Below are positions 1 through 7,176 of a stretch of DNA of 64,000 nucleotides, one piece after another (position 1 is the stretch's first letter; each line of letters opens with the position of its first letter). Below the pieces are notes generated by a model that did no database searches, was not told the DNA's origin, and was given only the letters and a program-made list of their open reading frames with translations. The DNA lies in the NCBI GenBank assembly GCA_964467315.1, contig CAYXSA010000003.1, forward strand, positions 1-64,000. The letters run 5' to 3'. The position numbers and the translations under genes are program-made. This DNA comes from JAAFIM01 sp964467315 (lineage in GTDB: Bacteria > Bacteroidota > Bacteroidia > Chitinophagales > Saprospiraceae).

Positions 1-135
1 CGTGAGGGATATGTAGAGCCGTAGCATGCTACGGCTCAAATAGCCCGACCCCGCGCGTGTAGGGGCAGCCCTTGTGGCTGCCCCCGCCTGCGCCCCTTTG
101 GCGCAGGCGGCGCGCGGGGGCACGCCCAAAAAAAA
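1..135 (-). repeat. Palindromic element PE1 (class I)
   Basis: Read on the minus strand it begins with the A/T tract and GGGCGTGCCC next to the stop codon of the SprB-repeat gene and ends with the GCGTGAGGGATA box, whose first base is cut by the window edge. It carries the inner palindrome GAGCCGTAGC/GCTACGGCTC and a second one based on GGGGCAGCC/GGCTGCCCC. Its first 50 bases are the same as in PE7 and PE9, apart from the missing first base. Confidence 0.85.
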
Positions 136-3084
136 CTACTGTTTAACGACAATCAAGCGTTGAACGGCGGTTTCATTGCCTGCTTTGATGCGCACGAAAT
201 ACACGCCCGCAGCCATTTCGGCAACAGGTAAAGTGTAGTTGGCTGTGCCTTCTGTTTGTACAGCAGAGAAGTTGTAGATTTGCTGACCAGCGACATTGAG
301 CATTTCCACGCGCAATTCTGCTGTAGCTTTCAGCTCTACGCTAAGCGTAGCGGCATCGGCGGCAGGATTGGGGAAAAGACGAACGCCGAAGCTCGTAGCG
401 TTGTTTTCAACGAGGCTAATCGGCTGGCTGATAGTAACGCTTGCAGTAGCCATACAACCGTTAGCGTCTGTAACGCTTACGCTGTAAGTGCTCGCAGTGA
501 TAGCGCTAAGGTCTTCAGTCGTTGCACCGTTTGACCAAGCGAAGCTATAAGGGGCTGTGCCACCTGTTACGGTAAGGTTGGCAGCGCCATCGGCAGCGCC
601 ATTGGCAGAAGCGTCTGTACCTGCGATAGCAGCAGTAGGAGCAGCGCCAGCGGCAACTGTAGCGGAAGCCGTAGCCACGCAACCGTTAGCATCTGTAGTT
701 GTTACGTTGTAAGTACCCGCAGCCAAACCGCTAATCATAGCGCCTGTGCCTGCTGTACCCCAGTCGTAAGAGAATGCAGCCGTACCACCTGTAGCCATAG
801 CTGTAGCCGTACCGTTGTTTACACCTGCGCAAGCTGCATCTGTAGCAGAAGCCGTGAGCGTGATAGCCGCAGGAGCGGTTACATTGGCAGAAGCCATAGC
901 CATACAGCCGTTAGCGTCTGTAGCTGTTACATTATAAGTACCAGCAGCCAAGCCGCTAACCATAGCGCCTGCGCCTGCTGCACCCCAGTTGTAAGTAACA
1001 GTGCCTGTGCCACCCATGCCTGTAGCAGTAGCTGTACCGTCGTTGACGGCTGCGCAAGTCGTATTGGTAGAAGTCGCAGAAACAGATACAGCCGAAGGCT
1101 CAGAGATATTGCCGCTGATGACAGTGCTGCAAAGATTTGCATCGCCGACAGTTACGTTGAAGTTGCCCGCAGACAAACCTGTAGCAGTAGCGCTTGTTGC
1201 AGCGCTGTTTGACCAAGCATAAGTATAAGGGGCTGTACCACCTGTAGCACTTACAGTAGCCGAACCATTGCTACCACCCGCACAGCTAACGCCACTTGGC
1301 GCAACTGTAGCCGAAGGCGCAGACGGATTGACAACGTTAATGTTAGAGAAAACTCCCATACAGCCGTTAGCGTCTGTTACCGTAACGGCATAGTTACCCG
1401 CAGGCAAGCTAACTTGAGATTGGGCGCTAACACCATTATTCCAAACAAAGGTGAAGGGTGTCTGTCCATTTGTTGGAGTGATGGATACTGTTCCCGTATT
1501 CGCTCCGCAAGCAGTAGCAGAGGAGTTGGGTGTGCCTGTGATGGTTATTGCCGTAGAGCCTACAGTAGCCGAAGCCATAGCGCGGCAGCCGTTGGCATCT
1601 GTAGCCGTAAGCATATAATTGCCAGCCGTCAGACCTGTAATGTTTTGGGTAGTGCGGCTGCCTGTCCATGCAAAGCTATAAGGCGTAGTGCCGCCTGTTA
1701 CTACAGAACTAACCATACCTGTCGGGTTGCAACCCGCAGAAGTAGGCGTAGCGCTGGCTGCCATCGGCGTGCCAATGCCCATAGACAAAATATAATCGTT
1801 GTTTGTACCACAAGCATAACCGCTAAAGGTAGCAGGCGCAACTATCAGGTAATAAGTGCCAGCAGCCAATGCAGCAGATAAAGTGCCCGTTTGGCAAGCA
1901 GAAGGAGCAGTAGAGGAAACAATAGCCAAGTTGGCGCAGTCGCCGCCTGCTATAGTCGCAATCGCCATCAAAGCACCAAACTCCGCTTGCAAAGAAAGAT
2001 TTACCGTACCCGCTTGAGCTAAAGTGAATTGGTAGTAGTCCAAGTCGCGCGAACCACCATTCGCCCAAGCCGAACCAAAGATAGTTTGACCGCAAGCAAT
2101 AGTGCCTACAGCTGTAGAAGAAGGCGGGGTACGCACACAAGCATTGTTGGTGCTGTCGCCGCAAGCCTCTGCCTCCGTAATCGCACCCGCAGGCGCTGTA
2201 AGGTTGCATTGCGTGAAGTTAGTTACGCAAATAGTAAAGGTCGGCGTAGCCGCTACAGCCGTGTACCAGTGGTAGACGCGCACGTAGTAAGTTTGTCCTA
2301 CAGTTAAGCCTGTGAGCGTAGCCGTTTCCGTGCCGCCGTCAAGCGTACCGTCTGTACAAGCCATAGAAACCAAGCTACCGCAAGTGCCAGAGAAAACCTC
2401 TACCACTCCGTCGAAGCTCGCACTACCTGCTACAGCCACAGCCGCGCCCGTAGAGCCAGCCACGAAGCTATACCAAACGTCGTCGTTCGCCGTGCCTTCG
2501 CAGCCTGCTTGAGACTGTGTAGCGCCTGCTACCGTGCCCGCTGTAGGTGTACAAGTTGCACCAGGCGTTAAAGCAATCGCACCCGCACAGTTGTCGTTGG
2601 CAGGGGCAGATGCTGGTGTGGTAACGCAGATAGTAAAGGTAGGCGTGGGTGCTGCACCAGCGTAGTAGTCATATACACGTATGAAATACGTGGTGCCTGC
2701 TGTAAGACCCGTTAAAGAAATCGTTTCTACGCCTCCATCACCCGAAAGATCGGCACAAGAAAAAGAGGTCAAACCAGCACAAGTCCCCGAAAAGGCTTGT
2801 AGTACTGCGTCAAACTCCGCTGCACCTGTTACCGTGATGTTGGCGCTTGTGCCTGTAGCCACAAATCTATACCAAACGTCATCGTCCGCATCGCCCGCAC
2901 AGCCCGCTTGAGATTGTGTAGCATTAGTAGTGGTGCCCGAAGTCGTTGTACAGGTCGCGCCCTGTGTTAGCAAGATAGCCCCCGCACAGTTGTCATTCGC
3001 TGGCTGCGCTATCGCTATCGCCGATAGCATAAGCGACCACACAAACAACAAACTGCTTTTCCAAGAGGAAAATAAGTTGTTCAT
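136..3084 (-). CDS. T9SS-sorted SprB-repeat / PPC-domain cell-surface protein
   Basis: A 982-residue exported protein. Residues 1-27 form a signal peptide ending AIAIAQ. Two tandem domains start PANDNCAGAI (about 28-157 and 160-288) and a third PPC-like domain with DLDYYQFTL follows (about 290-445). Then come six SprB-type repeats of about 70 residues, each with a GG(T)xPYxFxW core and ending in a TDANGC-like motif. The last about 75 residues (LFPNPAADAATL to VQRLIVVKQ) are a type A T9SS sorting domain. SprB repeats are known from gliding-motility adhesins of Bacteroidota; this protein is far shorter than SprB, so an adhesin or surface-structure role is inferred. The stop codon abuts PE1. A -7 box lies at 3140-3147. 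Confidence 0.85.
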   Translation of the reverse strand: MNNLFSSWKSSLLFVWSLMLSAIAIAQPANDNCAGAILLTQGATCTTTSGTTTNATQSQAGCAGDADDDVWYRFVATGTSANITVTGAAEFDAVLQAFSGTCAGLTSFSCADLSGDGGVETISLTGLTAGTTYFIRVYDYYAGAAPTPTFTICVTTPASAPANDNCAGAIALTPGATCTPTAGTVAGATQSQAGCEGTANDDVWYSFVAGSTGAAVAVAGSASFDGVVEVFSGTCGSLVSMACTDGTLDGGTETATLTGLTVGQTYYVRVYHWYTAVAATPTFTICVTNFTQCNLTAPAGAITEAEACGDSTNNACVRTPPSSTAVGTIACGQTIFGSAWANGGSRDLDYYQFTLAQAGTVNLSLQAEFGALMAIATIAGGDCANLAIVSSTAPSACQTGTLSAALAAGTYYLIVAPATFSGYACGTNNDYILSMGIGTPMAASATPTSAGCNPTGMVSSVVTGGTTPYSFAWTGSRTTQNITGLTAGNYMLTATDANGCRAMASATVGSTAITITGTPNSSATACGANTGTVSITPTNGQTPFTFVWNNGVSAQSQVSLPAGNYAVTVTDANGCMGVFSNINVVNPSAPSATVAPSGVSCAGGSNGSATVSATGGTAPYTYAWSNSAATSATATGLSAGNFNVTVGDANLCSTVISGNISEPSAVSVSATSTNTTCAAVNDGTATATGMGGTGTVTYNWGAAGAGAMVSGLAAGTYNVTATDANGCMAMASANVTAPAAITLTASATDAACAGVNNGTATAMATGGTAAFSYDWGTAGTGAMISGLAAGTYNVTTTDANGCVATASATVAAGAAPTAAIAGTDASANGAADGAANLTVTGGTAPYSFAWSNGATTEDLSAITASTYSVSVTDANGCMATASVTISQPISLVENNATSFGVRLFPNPAADAATLSVELKATAELRVEMLNVAGQQIYNFSAVQTEGTANYTLPVAEMAAGVYFVRIKAGNETAVQRLIVVKQ

Positions 3085-3139
3085 AAAAACTAAACTTTTA
3101 ATGGTAAAAATAAAAACGCCCTTTTTTTACAAAGGCTCA

Positions 3140-3147
3140 CAAAGATA
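3140..3147 (-). promoter_or_regulatory. Putative Bacteroidota -7 promoter box of the SprB-repeat gene
   Basis: The minus strand reads TATCTTTG, matching TAnnTTTG, about 55 bases upstream of the start codon. I see no convincing TTG -33 box at normal spacing, so this is a weak call. Confidence 0.4.
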
Positions 3148-3319
3148 CTTTTTCTTTTAATAAGAAAATATATCACTTAACAAAAAGCAATAAAAAAGCT
3201 GCTTTTTATCCTTTTTACACGAACAATTACCTTCTTTTGTCAATCTTTACTTTATATATGAACAAATGTATATATAATTGCAGCATTATTTTAATACCCT
3301 GTTTTAATACGCTTAATTT

Positions 3320-3715
3320 ATGGACGCTAAAGTCATCGCACACACCTCCACCGCCGCCTATCGCACCACTATCAGCAATGCGCGGCAGGAAATCATCGCC
3401 GACGAACCCGCCGCGCTGGGCGGTACAGATTTGGGTTTTGCGCCTACCGAACTGCTCGCCGCCGCCCTCGCCTCCTGCACCAGCATCACCCTGCGTATGT
3501 ACGCCGACCGCAAAGGCTGGGATTTGACCGACATCAAAGTCGAGGTTGATTTTCAGCGCGACACCAAAACTTTCGTTTCGACCTTCTTGCGCCGCATCTC
3601 GCTCATAGGCGCACTCGACGAGGAGCAGCGCACGCGCCTGCTCAGCATCGCCAATTCTTGCCCCGTGCATCGCACCCTCACGCATAGCATCAACGTAGAT
3701 ACAGAGCTGGTTTAA
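3320..3715 (+). CDS. OsmC/Ohr family protein
   Basis: A 131-residue cytosolic protein of OsmC-family length. Family features are the GGTDLGFAPTELLAAALASCTSITLRM segment, which holds the first redox cysteine at the start of the central helix, and the later SCPVHRTLT segment with the second cysteine. OsmC-like proteins reduce organic hydroperoxides through this Cys pair; the substrate of this one cannot be told. The start is the first ATG of the frame. The upstream 235 bp are AT-rich. PE2 begins 4 bp after the stop codon. Much of the opposite strand is also open because of the GC bias, but that frame shows no family features. Confidence 0.88.
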   Translation: MDAKVIAHTSTAAYRTTISNARQEIIADEPAALGGTDLGFAPTELLAAALASCTSITLRMYADRKGWDLTDIKVEVDFQRDTKTFVSTFLRRISLIGALDEEQRTRLLSIANSCPVHRTLTHSINVDTELV

Positions 3716-3719
3716 GGCA

Positions 3720-3904
3720 TTTTTTGGGCGTGCCCCCGCGCCGCCCGCCGCGCCAAAGGGGCGCGGGTGGGGGGCAGCCACGAGGGCTGCCCCTACGCGG
3801 CGCGGGGTCGGGCTATCCGAGCCGTAGCACGGCGTGCTTACCACGGCGTGCCTTTGGCACTTGTGGGCACTTGTGCCATGCTACGGCTCTACTATCCCTC
3901 ACGC
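3720..3904 (+). repeat. Palindromic element PE2 (class I, long)
   Basis: Runs from TTTTTTGGGCGTGCCC just after the OsmC stop codon, through a GC-rich hairpin with a nested GGGCAGCC/GGCTGCCC palindrome, GGGTCGGGCTATCC, and a GAGCCGTAGC/GCTACGGCTC arm split by a GTGCTTACCACGGCGTGC-type insert, to TATCCCTCACGC. With the hairpin at 3957-3987 it accounts for most of the 395-bp gap before the next gene. Confidence 0.85.
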
Positions 3905-3956
3905 AATAAAAAAGCATCTAAAATACAAACATTTCCGCTCCCGCGCAAGCAGCAAA

Positions 3957-3987
3957 AAATAAACTGCCCAAAATAGGCGGTTTATTT
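3957..3987. terminator. Hairpin, terminator-like on the minus strand
   Basis: AAATAAACTGCC pairs with GGCGGTTTATTT across a 7-base loop with one mismatch. On the minus strand the stem is followed by a T-rich tract; no minus-strand gene ends nearby, so its use is unclear. The rest of 3905-4110 shows no gene. Confidence 0.4.
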
Positions 3988-4110
3988 GGCGAGGGCTTGT
4001 TTTTTTAAGGCGAAGGCACTATATTGTGCCCCAATGTGCTATGCCCTTTCTGGGTTGGGCTTAGCCATAAAAACACTTTGTAAAAACAAACTAAAAACGC
4101 TGTCTGCCTT

Positions 4111-5508
4111 ATGGACGAATTAGTAAAACGTATCCAAGAGCTATTTGCTCAATACAAAGAAATCAAAGGTGCTGTAGCTAAAGTTACCGAAGCGGGACCG
4201 ACTAAAGTCGCTTCTGGCGAGAAAAAATTTAGCAAAGAAACCGAAATCAACAAAAAAGGCGAAATCGGCACAGCCCACGCCCCCGAAGCGCCCAAAGAAC
4301 AAGACGCAAAAGTAACGGCAGCTATCGCCCTGCTCAAACAAGCAGGACCCAAAGACGTAGAACTACTCAAAAAAGAGTACGCCAACAAAATCGAGTCGAT
4401 GAAGAAAATTTCTAAAACGACCGATAAAACCAAATACGAAGCCGAAGGCAAAGCCCTCTTAGAAACCAAAGCAAAGCTCGATATACAACTAAAAAATCTC
4501 GCCGAAGGCGTGAAGATTCTCGTAGAAGCAGGCGTATTGGCTGAAGCAACCTTCAAAGCAAATGCCGAATACAAAGGCAAACACGTACAAGCCCTCGCCA
4601 GCTTTGAAGCCGCCGCACGCTTCGAGGCAAAAGCCAAAGGCGAAGTAAATTTGCTCAATCTCGAAGCAGGCAAACTCGTAGAAATCAAAATCAACGCCGA
4701 AGTAAAAGCCGAAGCCGTCGCCAAAGGTCAAGTCAAAGTACAAGGCACCAGCATACCCGTTCGCGCTCAACTCGACGCAGAAGCCTACGCCCGCGCCAAT
4801 GCAAAAGCTGATATCGAATTTGTCGTTACGACCAAAGAAATCACAGGTAACGTAAGCCTCGAAGCAGGCGCAAGCGTCGGCGTGAAAGCCGTAGGCACCA
4901 CAGCCCTTACGCACAAAGGCAAAGACCTCATCAAACTTTCGGGCACCGCCAGCGCAGAGGCAGGCGCACGCGCCAGCTTTAAAGCCAAATTCCAACTAAA
5001 AGGCGGCAAACTACACGTCGTATTCCAGTCAGGTCTCGTCGTAGGCGTAGGCGGCGAACTCGCAGGCGATGTAGAGGTAGACTTTGGCGCTATCGCCGAT
5101 GCTATCGTCGAAAAAGTACAAAGCACAGGCTTCTTCAACGAACTGAAAACTTGGCTCGATAACTTCAAAAAAGAAGCACTCGCCACAGCCGAAAAAGCCA
5201 AACAAAAAGTACTCGCAGCCAAACAAGAGCTGGAAAAAGTACAACAAAAACTCGAAGAAGCAGCCAAAAAAGCCAAAGACGAAATCAGCGACAAAGCACA
5301 AAAATTTATCGACGAAACCAGTACCCGCCTCCAAGAGGCAAAGGCGCAAATCGATAAATACCAGCAGCGCGTAGAAAGCGTCGTAAAAGACGCAGGCAAA
5401 ATGACTAAAGACAAGGTCAAAGAGGGCATGGAAACCCTTAGCACGACCAGCGATAACATCGAAAAATGGGCAAGCAAGAAATTTGATAAATTCAAATCCT
5501 TGTTCTAA
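4111..5508 (+). CDS. Ala/Lys/Glu-rich protein with Gly-rich beta-like core and coiled-coil tail
   Basis: A 465-residue protein that I do not recognise. It has no signal peptide and no cysteine. Residues 1-60 are charged and helical; about 60-150 is Lys/Glu-rich; about 150-330 alternates small or hydrophobic with polar residues (LNLEAGKLVEIKINAEVKA; VSLEAGASVGVKAVG) and ends in a Gly-rich stretch, LVVGVGGELAGDVEVDFG; about 345-465 is a long amphipathic helix rich in AEKAKQK-type sequence. The helical tail recalls LEA proteins or apolipoproteins by composition only. The TAA stop coincides with the possible TAA target duplication of the MITE at 5509-5670, so the C-terminus may have been changed by that insertion. 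Confidence 0.7.
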   Translation: MDELVKRIQELFAQYKEIKGAVAKVTEAGPTKVASGEKKFSKETEINKKGEIGTAHAPEAPKEQDAKVTAAIALLKQAGPKDVELLKKEYANKIESMKKISKTTDKTKYEAEGKALLETKAKLDIQLKNLAEGVKILVEAGVLAEATFKANAEYKGKHVQALASFEAAARFEAKAKGEVNLLNLEAGKLVEIKINAEVKAEAVAKGQVKVQGTSIPVRAQLDAEAYARANAKADIEFVVTTKEITGNVSLEAGASVGVKAVGTTALTHKGKDLIKLSGTASAEAGARASFKAKFQLKGGKLHVVFQSGLVVGVGGELAGDVEVDFGAIADAIVEKVQSTGFFNELKTWLDNFKKEALATAEKAKQKVLAAKQELEKVQQKLEEAAKKAKDEISDKAQKFIDETSTRLQEAKAQIDKYQQRVESVVKDAGKMTKDKVKEGMETLSTTSDNIEKWASKKFDKFKSLF

Positions 5509-5670
5509 GAAGCTGTTTTAAAACCTCTCAACGGTCATAAAACGGCATCTTTTGAAGGTCTAACTGCGCGTTTTTTTGCGGCAATAGCGCTGCTATTCCC
5601 TTAAAAAAGCCGCTTGTAGCCCTCCAAAATCTACCATTTTCTGCCTCGCCAGAGGTTTTCAAACAGCTTC
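5509..5670. mobile_element. Probable IS5-type MITE (162 bp)
   Basis: Terminal inverted repeats GAAGCTGTTTTAAAACCTCT (left) and the complement of AGAGGTTTTCAAACAGCTTC (right) match at 19 of 20 positions. TAA sits directly outside both ends, as expected for a 3-bp target duplication of the TNA type known in some IS5-family groups. The interior has hairpins (GGCAATAGCGC/GCGCTATTGCC-like) and no transposase. It lies exactly between the stop codons of two convergent genes. Confidence 0.65.
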
Positions 5671-6836
5671 TAAGCTCCGCCCCCCGTTTCATCAGCAGAA
5701 TGCCCCGCCGTGCCCCTTGCACGCTGGGGCATTTTGTATTGAACGAAGAGCAAAAGCCCCAATAAAAAAGCCGCCAATACATAAATCAACCCAAGACCGC
5801 CCGCAAGCGGCTGCACATAGCTGCTGTAGGCAGCGGCAAGATTGGCGCAAGCGGCTACCACAAGCGCCGCCCCTGAGCAGCGACCCCAAAAGCGCAAGCC
5901 CCGCAGCGCCAAAAGCAGCCAAAGCGGAGAAAACAAAAATAAAATTCTATCCGACATATACGCCCATACAAAAGGATATACCACTATAGCCGCCAAACTC
6001 GCCGACCATAAAGCGCTGTTGCTTGCTTTATCCCTCTGCCGACCTTGCACAAAGGGCGCGCAGGCAACGAAAATCCAGTATACATCGAGCGTGCGCAGCA
6101 ATTGCGTGGCATAGGCTATGCGCCAATCGGCGTATAAATTAGCCTCCTCGCTCTCGTGGTTGAGGCGTATCCAGTCCAGCAAATTATAGCCGAAGGCGTA
6201 TGTTGTCGCCCACAAGCCTATGCCTACCGCTAAGGCGAAGCCTAAGAGGGTCGCCGCTGCTGTGCGTATATTTCTATCCCGCCAGAGCCAGAGCCAAGCC
6301 CAATACCAGCCCGCCAATAAGGCACTTTCTTTGACGAAAATCGCCACCCCAAGCAAAAAGCCGAAACGCAGCGCCTGCCAACTGTTATTTTTGGCGGGGA
6401 GCAGCAGCAGCAAACCCAATGCCGTCGCCCAGCCCGCCGCATCGTTGATAGCTGCCCAAGCATAAACGGGCACAGGCGAGGCGCAAAGCCAAAGCAATAA
6501 ACCTTTTTCGCCGCTTTCACCCTGCCGCCGCAGCCATAAGTAAAAAAACAAAAGGCATAAAAATACGGCTAAATACTGCTGTATCAATAAAGCCAGCACA
6601 GCCCCCAAACCCCAAACCTCGACCAAAGCAAGCGGTAAAAGCAAGGACAAAAAACGCGACCAGCGCATAAGCCTATCCAAATTTTCGCCTGTAGACCACT
6701 GCTGTAGGGCTGCTGCGTAGGTCGCTGTGTCGGGCTGCTCGCGCAGCGGCGAAAAAAGCACGATTTGCCCAATAGCAATCAGCAAGAGCAGCAAAAAAAG
6801 CCAGATAGTACGGGGCATCTTTTGAAATTGGGGCAT
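5670..6836 (-). CDS. Multi-pass membrane protein, glycosyltransferase-like
   Basis: A 388-residue integral membrane protein with about ten hydrophobic helices, beginning TIWLFLLLLLIAIGQIVLF, then a short loop with DTATYAAALQQW, which resembles the first periplasmic loop of lipid-sugar-dependent GT-C transferases. That assignment is by general layout only; no decisive motif is seen. ATG at 6836 lies 1 bp from PE3, so the start may be the next ATG at 6818 (MPRTIWLF). The open frame continues upstream through PE3, but that part is repeat-derived. The stop codon TAG is formed across the right edge of the MITE, and the tail RARGTAGHSADETGGGA looks non-native. Confidence 0.6.
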   Translation of the reverse strand: MPQFQKMPRTIWLFLLLLLIAIGQIVLFSPLREQPDTATYAAALQQWSTGENLDRLMRWSRFLSLLLPLALVEVWGLGAVLALLIQQYLAVFLCLLFFYLWLRRQGESGEKGLLLWLCASPVPVYAWAAINDAAGWATALGLLLLLPAKNNSWQALRFGFLLGVAIFVKESALLAGWYWAWLWLWRDRNIRTAAATLLGFALAVGIGLWATTYAFGYNLLDWIRLNHESEEANLYADWRIAYATQLLRTLDVYWIFVACAPFVQGRQRDKASNSALWSASLAAIVVYPFVWAYMSDRILFLFSPLWLLLALRGLRFWGRCSGAALVVAACANLAAAYSSYVQPLAGGLGLIYVLAAFLLGLLLFVQYKMPQRARGTAGHSADETGGGA

Positions 6837-6837
6837 T

Positions 6838-7063
6838 GCGTGAGGGATAGGAGCGGCGGCGCGCGTCCGCGCGCCGTACCGAGCCTCCCGTAGGGGCAGC
6901 CCCATGTGGCTGCCCGCAGGGGGCGCGGTATAAAACCGCGCATAGCCCGACCGCCGCCCCCCGTCGCGTAGCGATGGGGGCGACGCGCCGCCCCCTTTCA
7001 AGGGGGCAACCGCGAAGCGGTGGGGGCGGCGCGGCGGGGGGCAAGCGGCGGGCACGCCAAAAA
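6838..7063 (-). repeat. Palindromic element PE3 (class I, long)
   Basis: GCGTGAGGGATAGGAGCGG at the left, ATAGCCCGACC in the middle, GGGCACGCC plus an A-tract at the right. Extra nested hairpins (GGGCAGCC/GGCTGCCC, GCGCGCG, CCGCCCCCCG and an inverted GCGACG/CGTCGC pair) make it the longest class I copy. It sits 1 bp upstream of the ATG at 6836, unlike most copies. The remaining 113 bp to the next gene hold nothing I recognise. Confidence 0.8.
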
Positions 7064-7176
7064 TAAAATAATTTTGGCTATTGACAGGCTTTGCGAGGTA
7101 GAGAAAACGAAACGGCGACCATCTGCCCGAAAATGGGAGAGAGCCGCCGTAGTGGTTGAAGGGAAAGCTGAATTTT

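Noticed and set aside
3227..3844. 205-residue minus-strand open frame opposite the OsmC gene
   Set aside because: The plus strand has clear OsmC motifs; the antisense frame is open because of high GC at codon third positions.
3724..3976. Open frames inside PE2 starting MGVPPRR... and MGGSHEG..., with similar ones in other elements (25671-25880, 40743-40970, 58815-59015)
   Set aside because: The recurring GVP, RGRAIR and YPSR protein strings are translations of the repeated boxes GGGCGTGCCC, GGTCGGGCTAT and TATCCCTCACGC, not conserved proteins.
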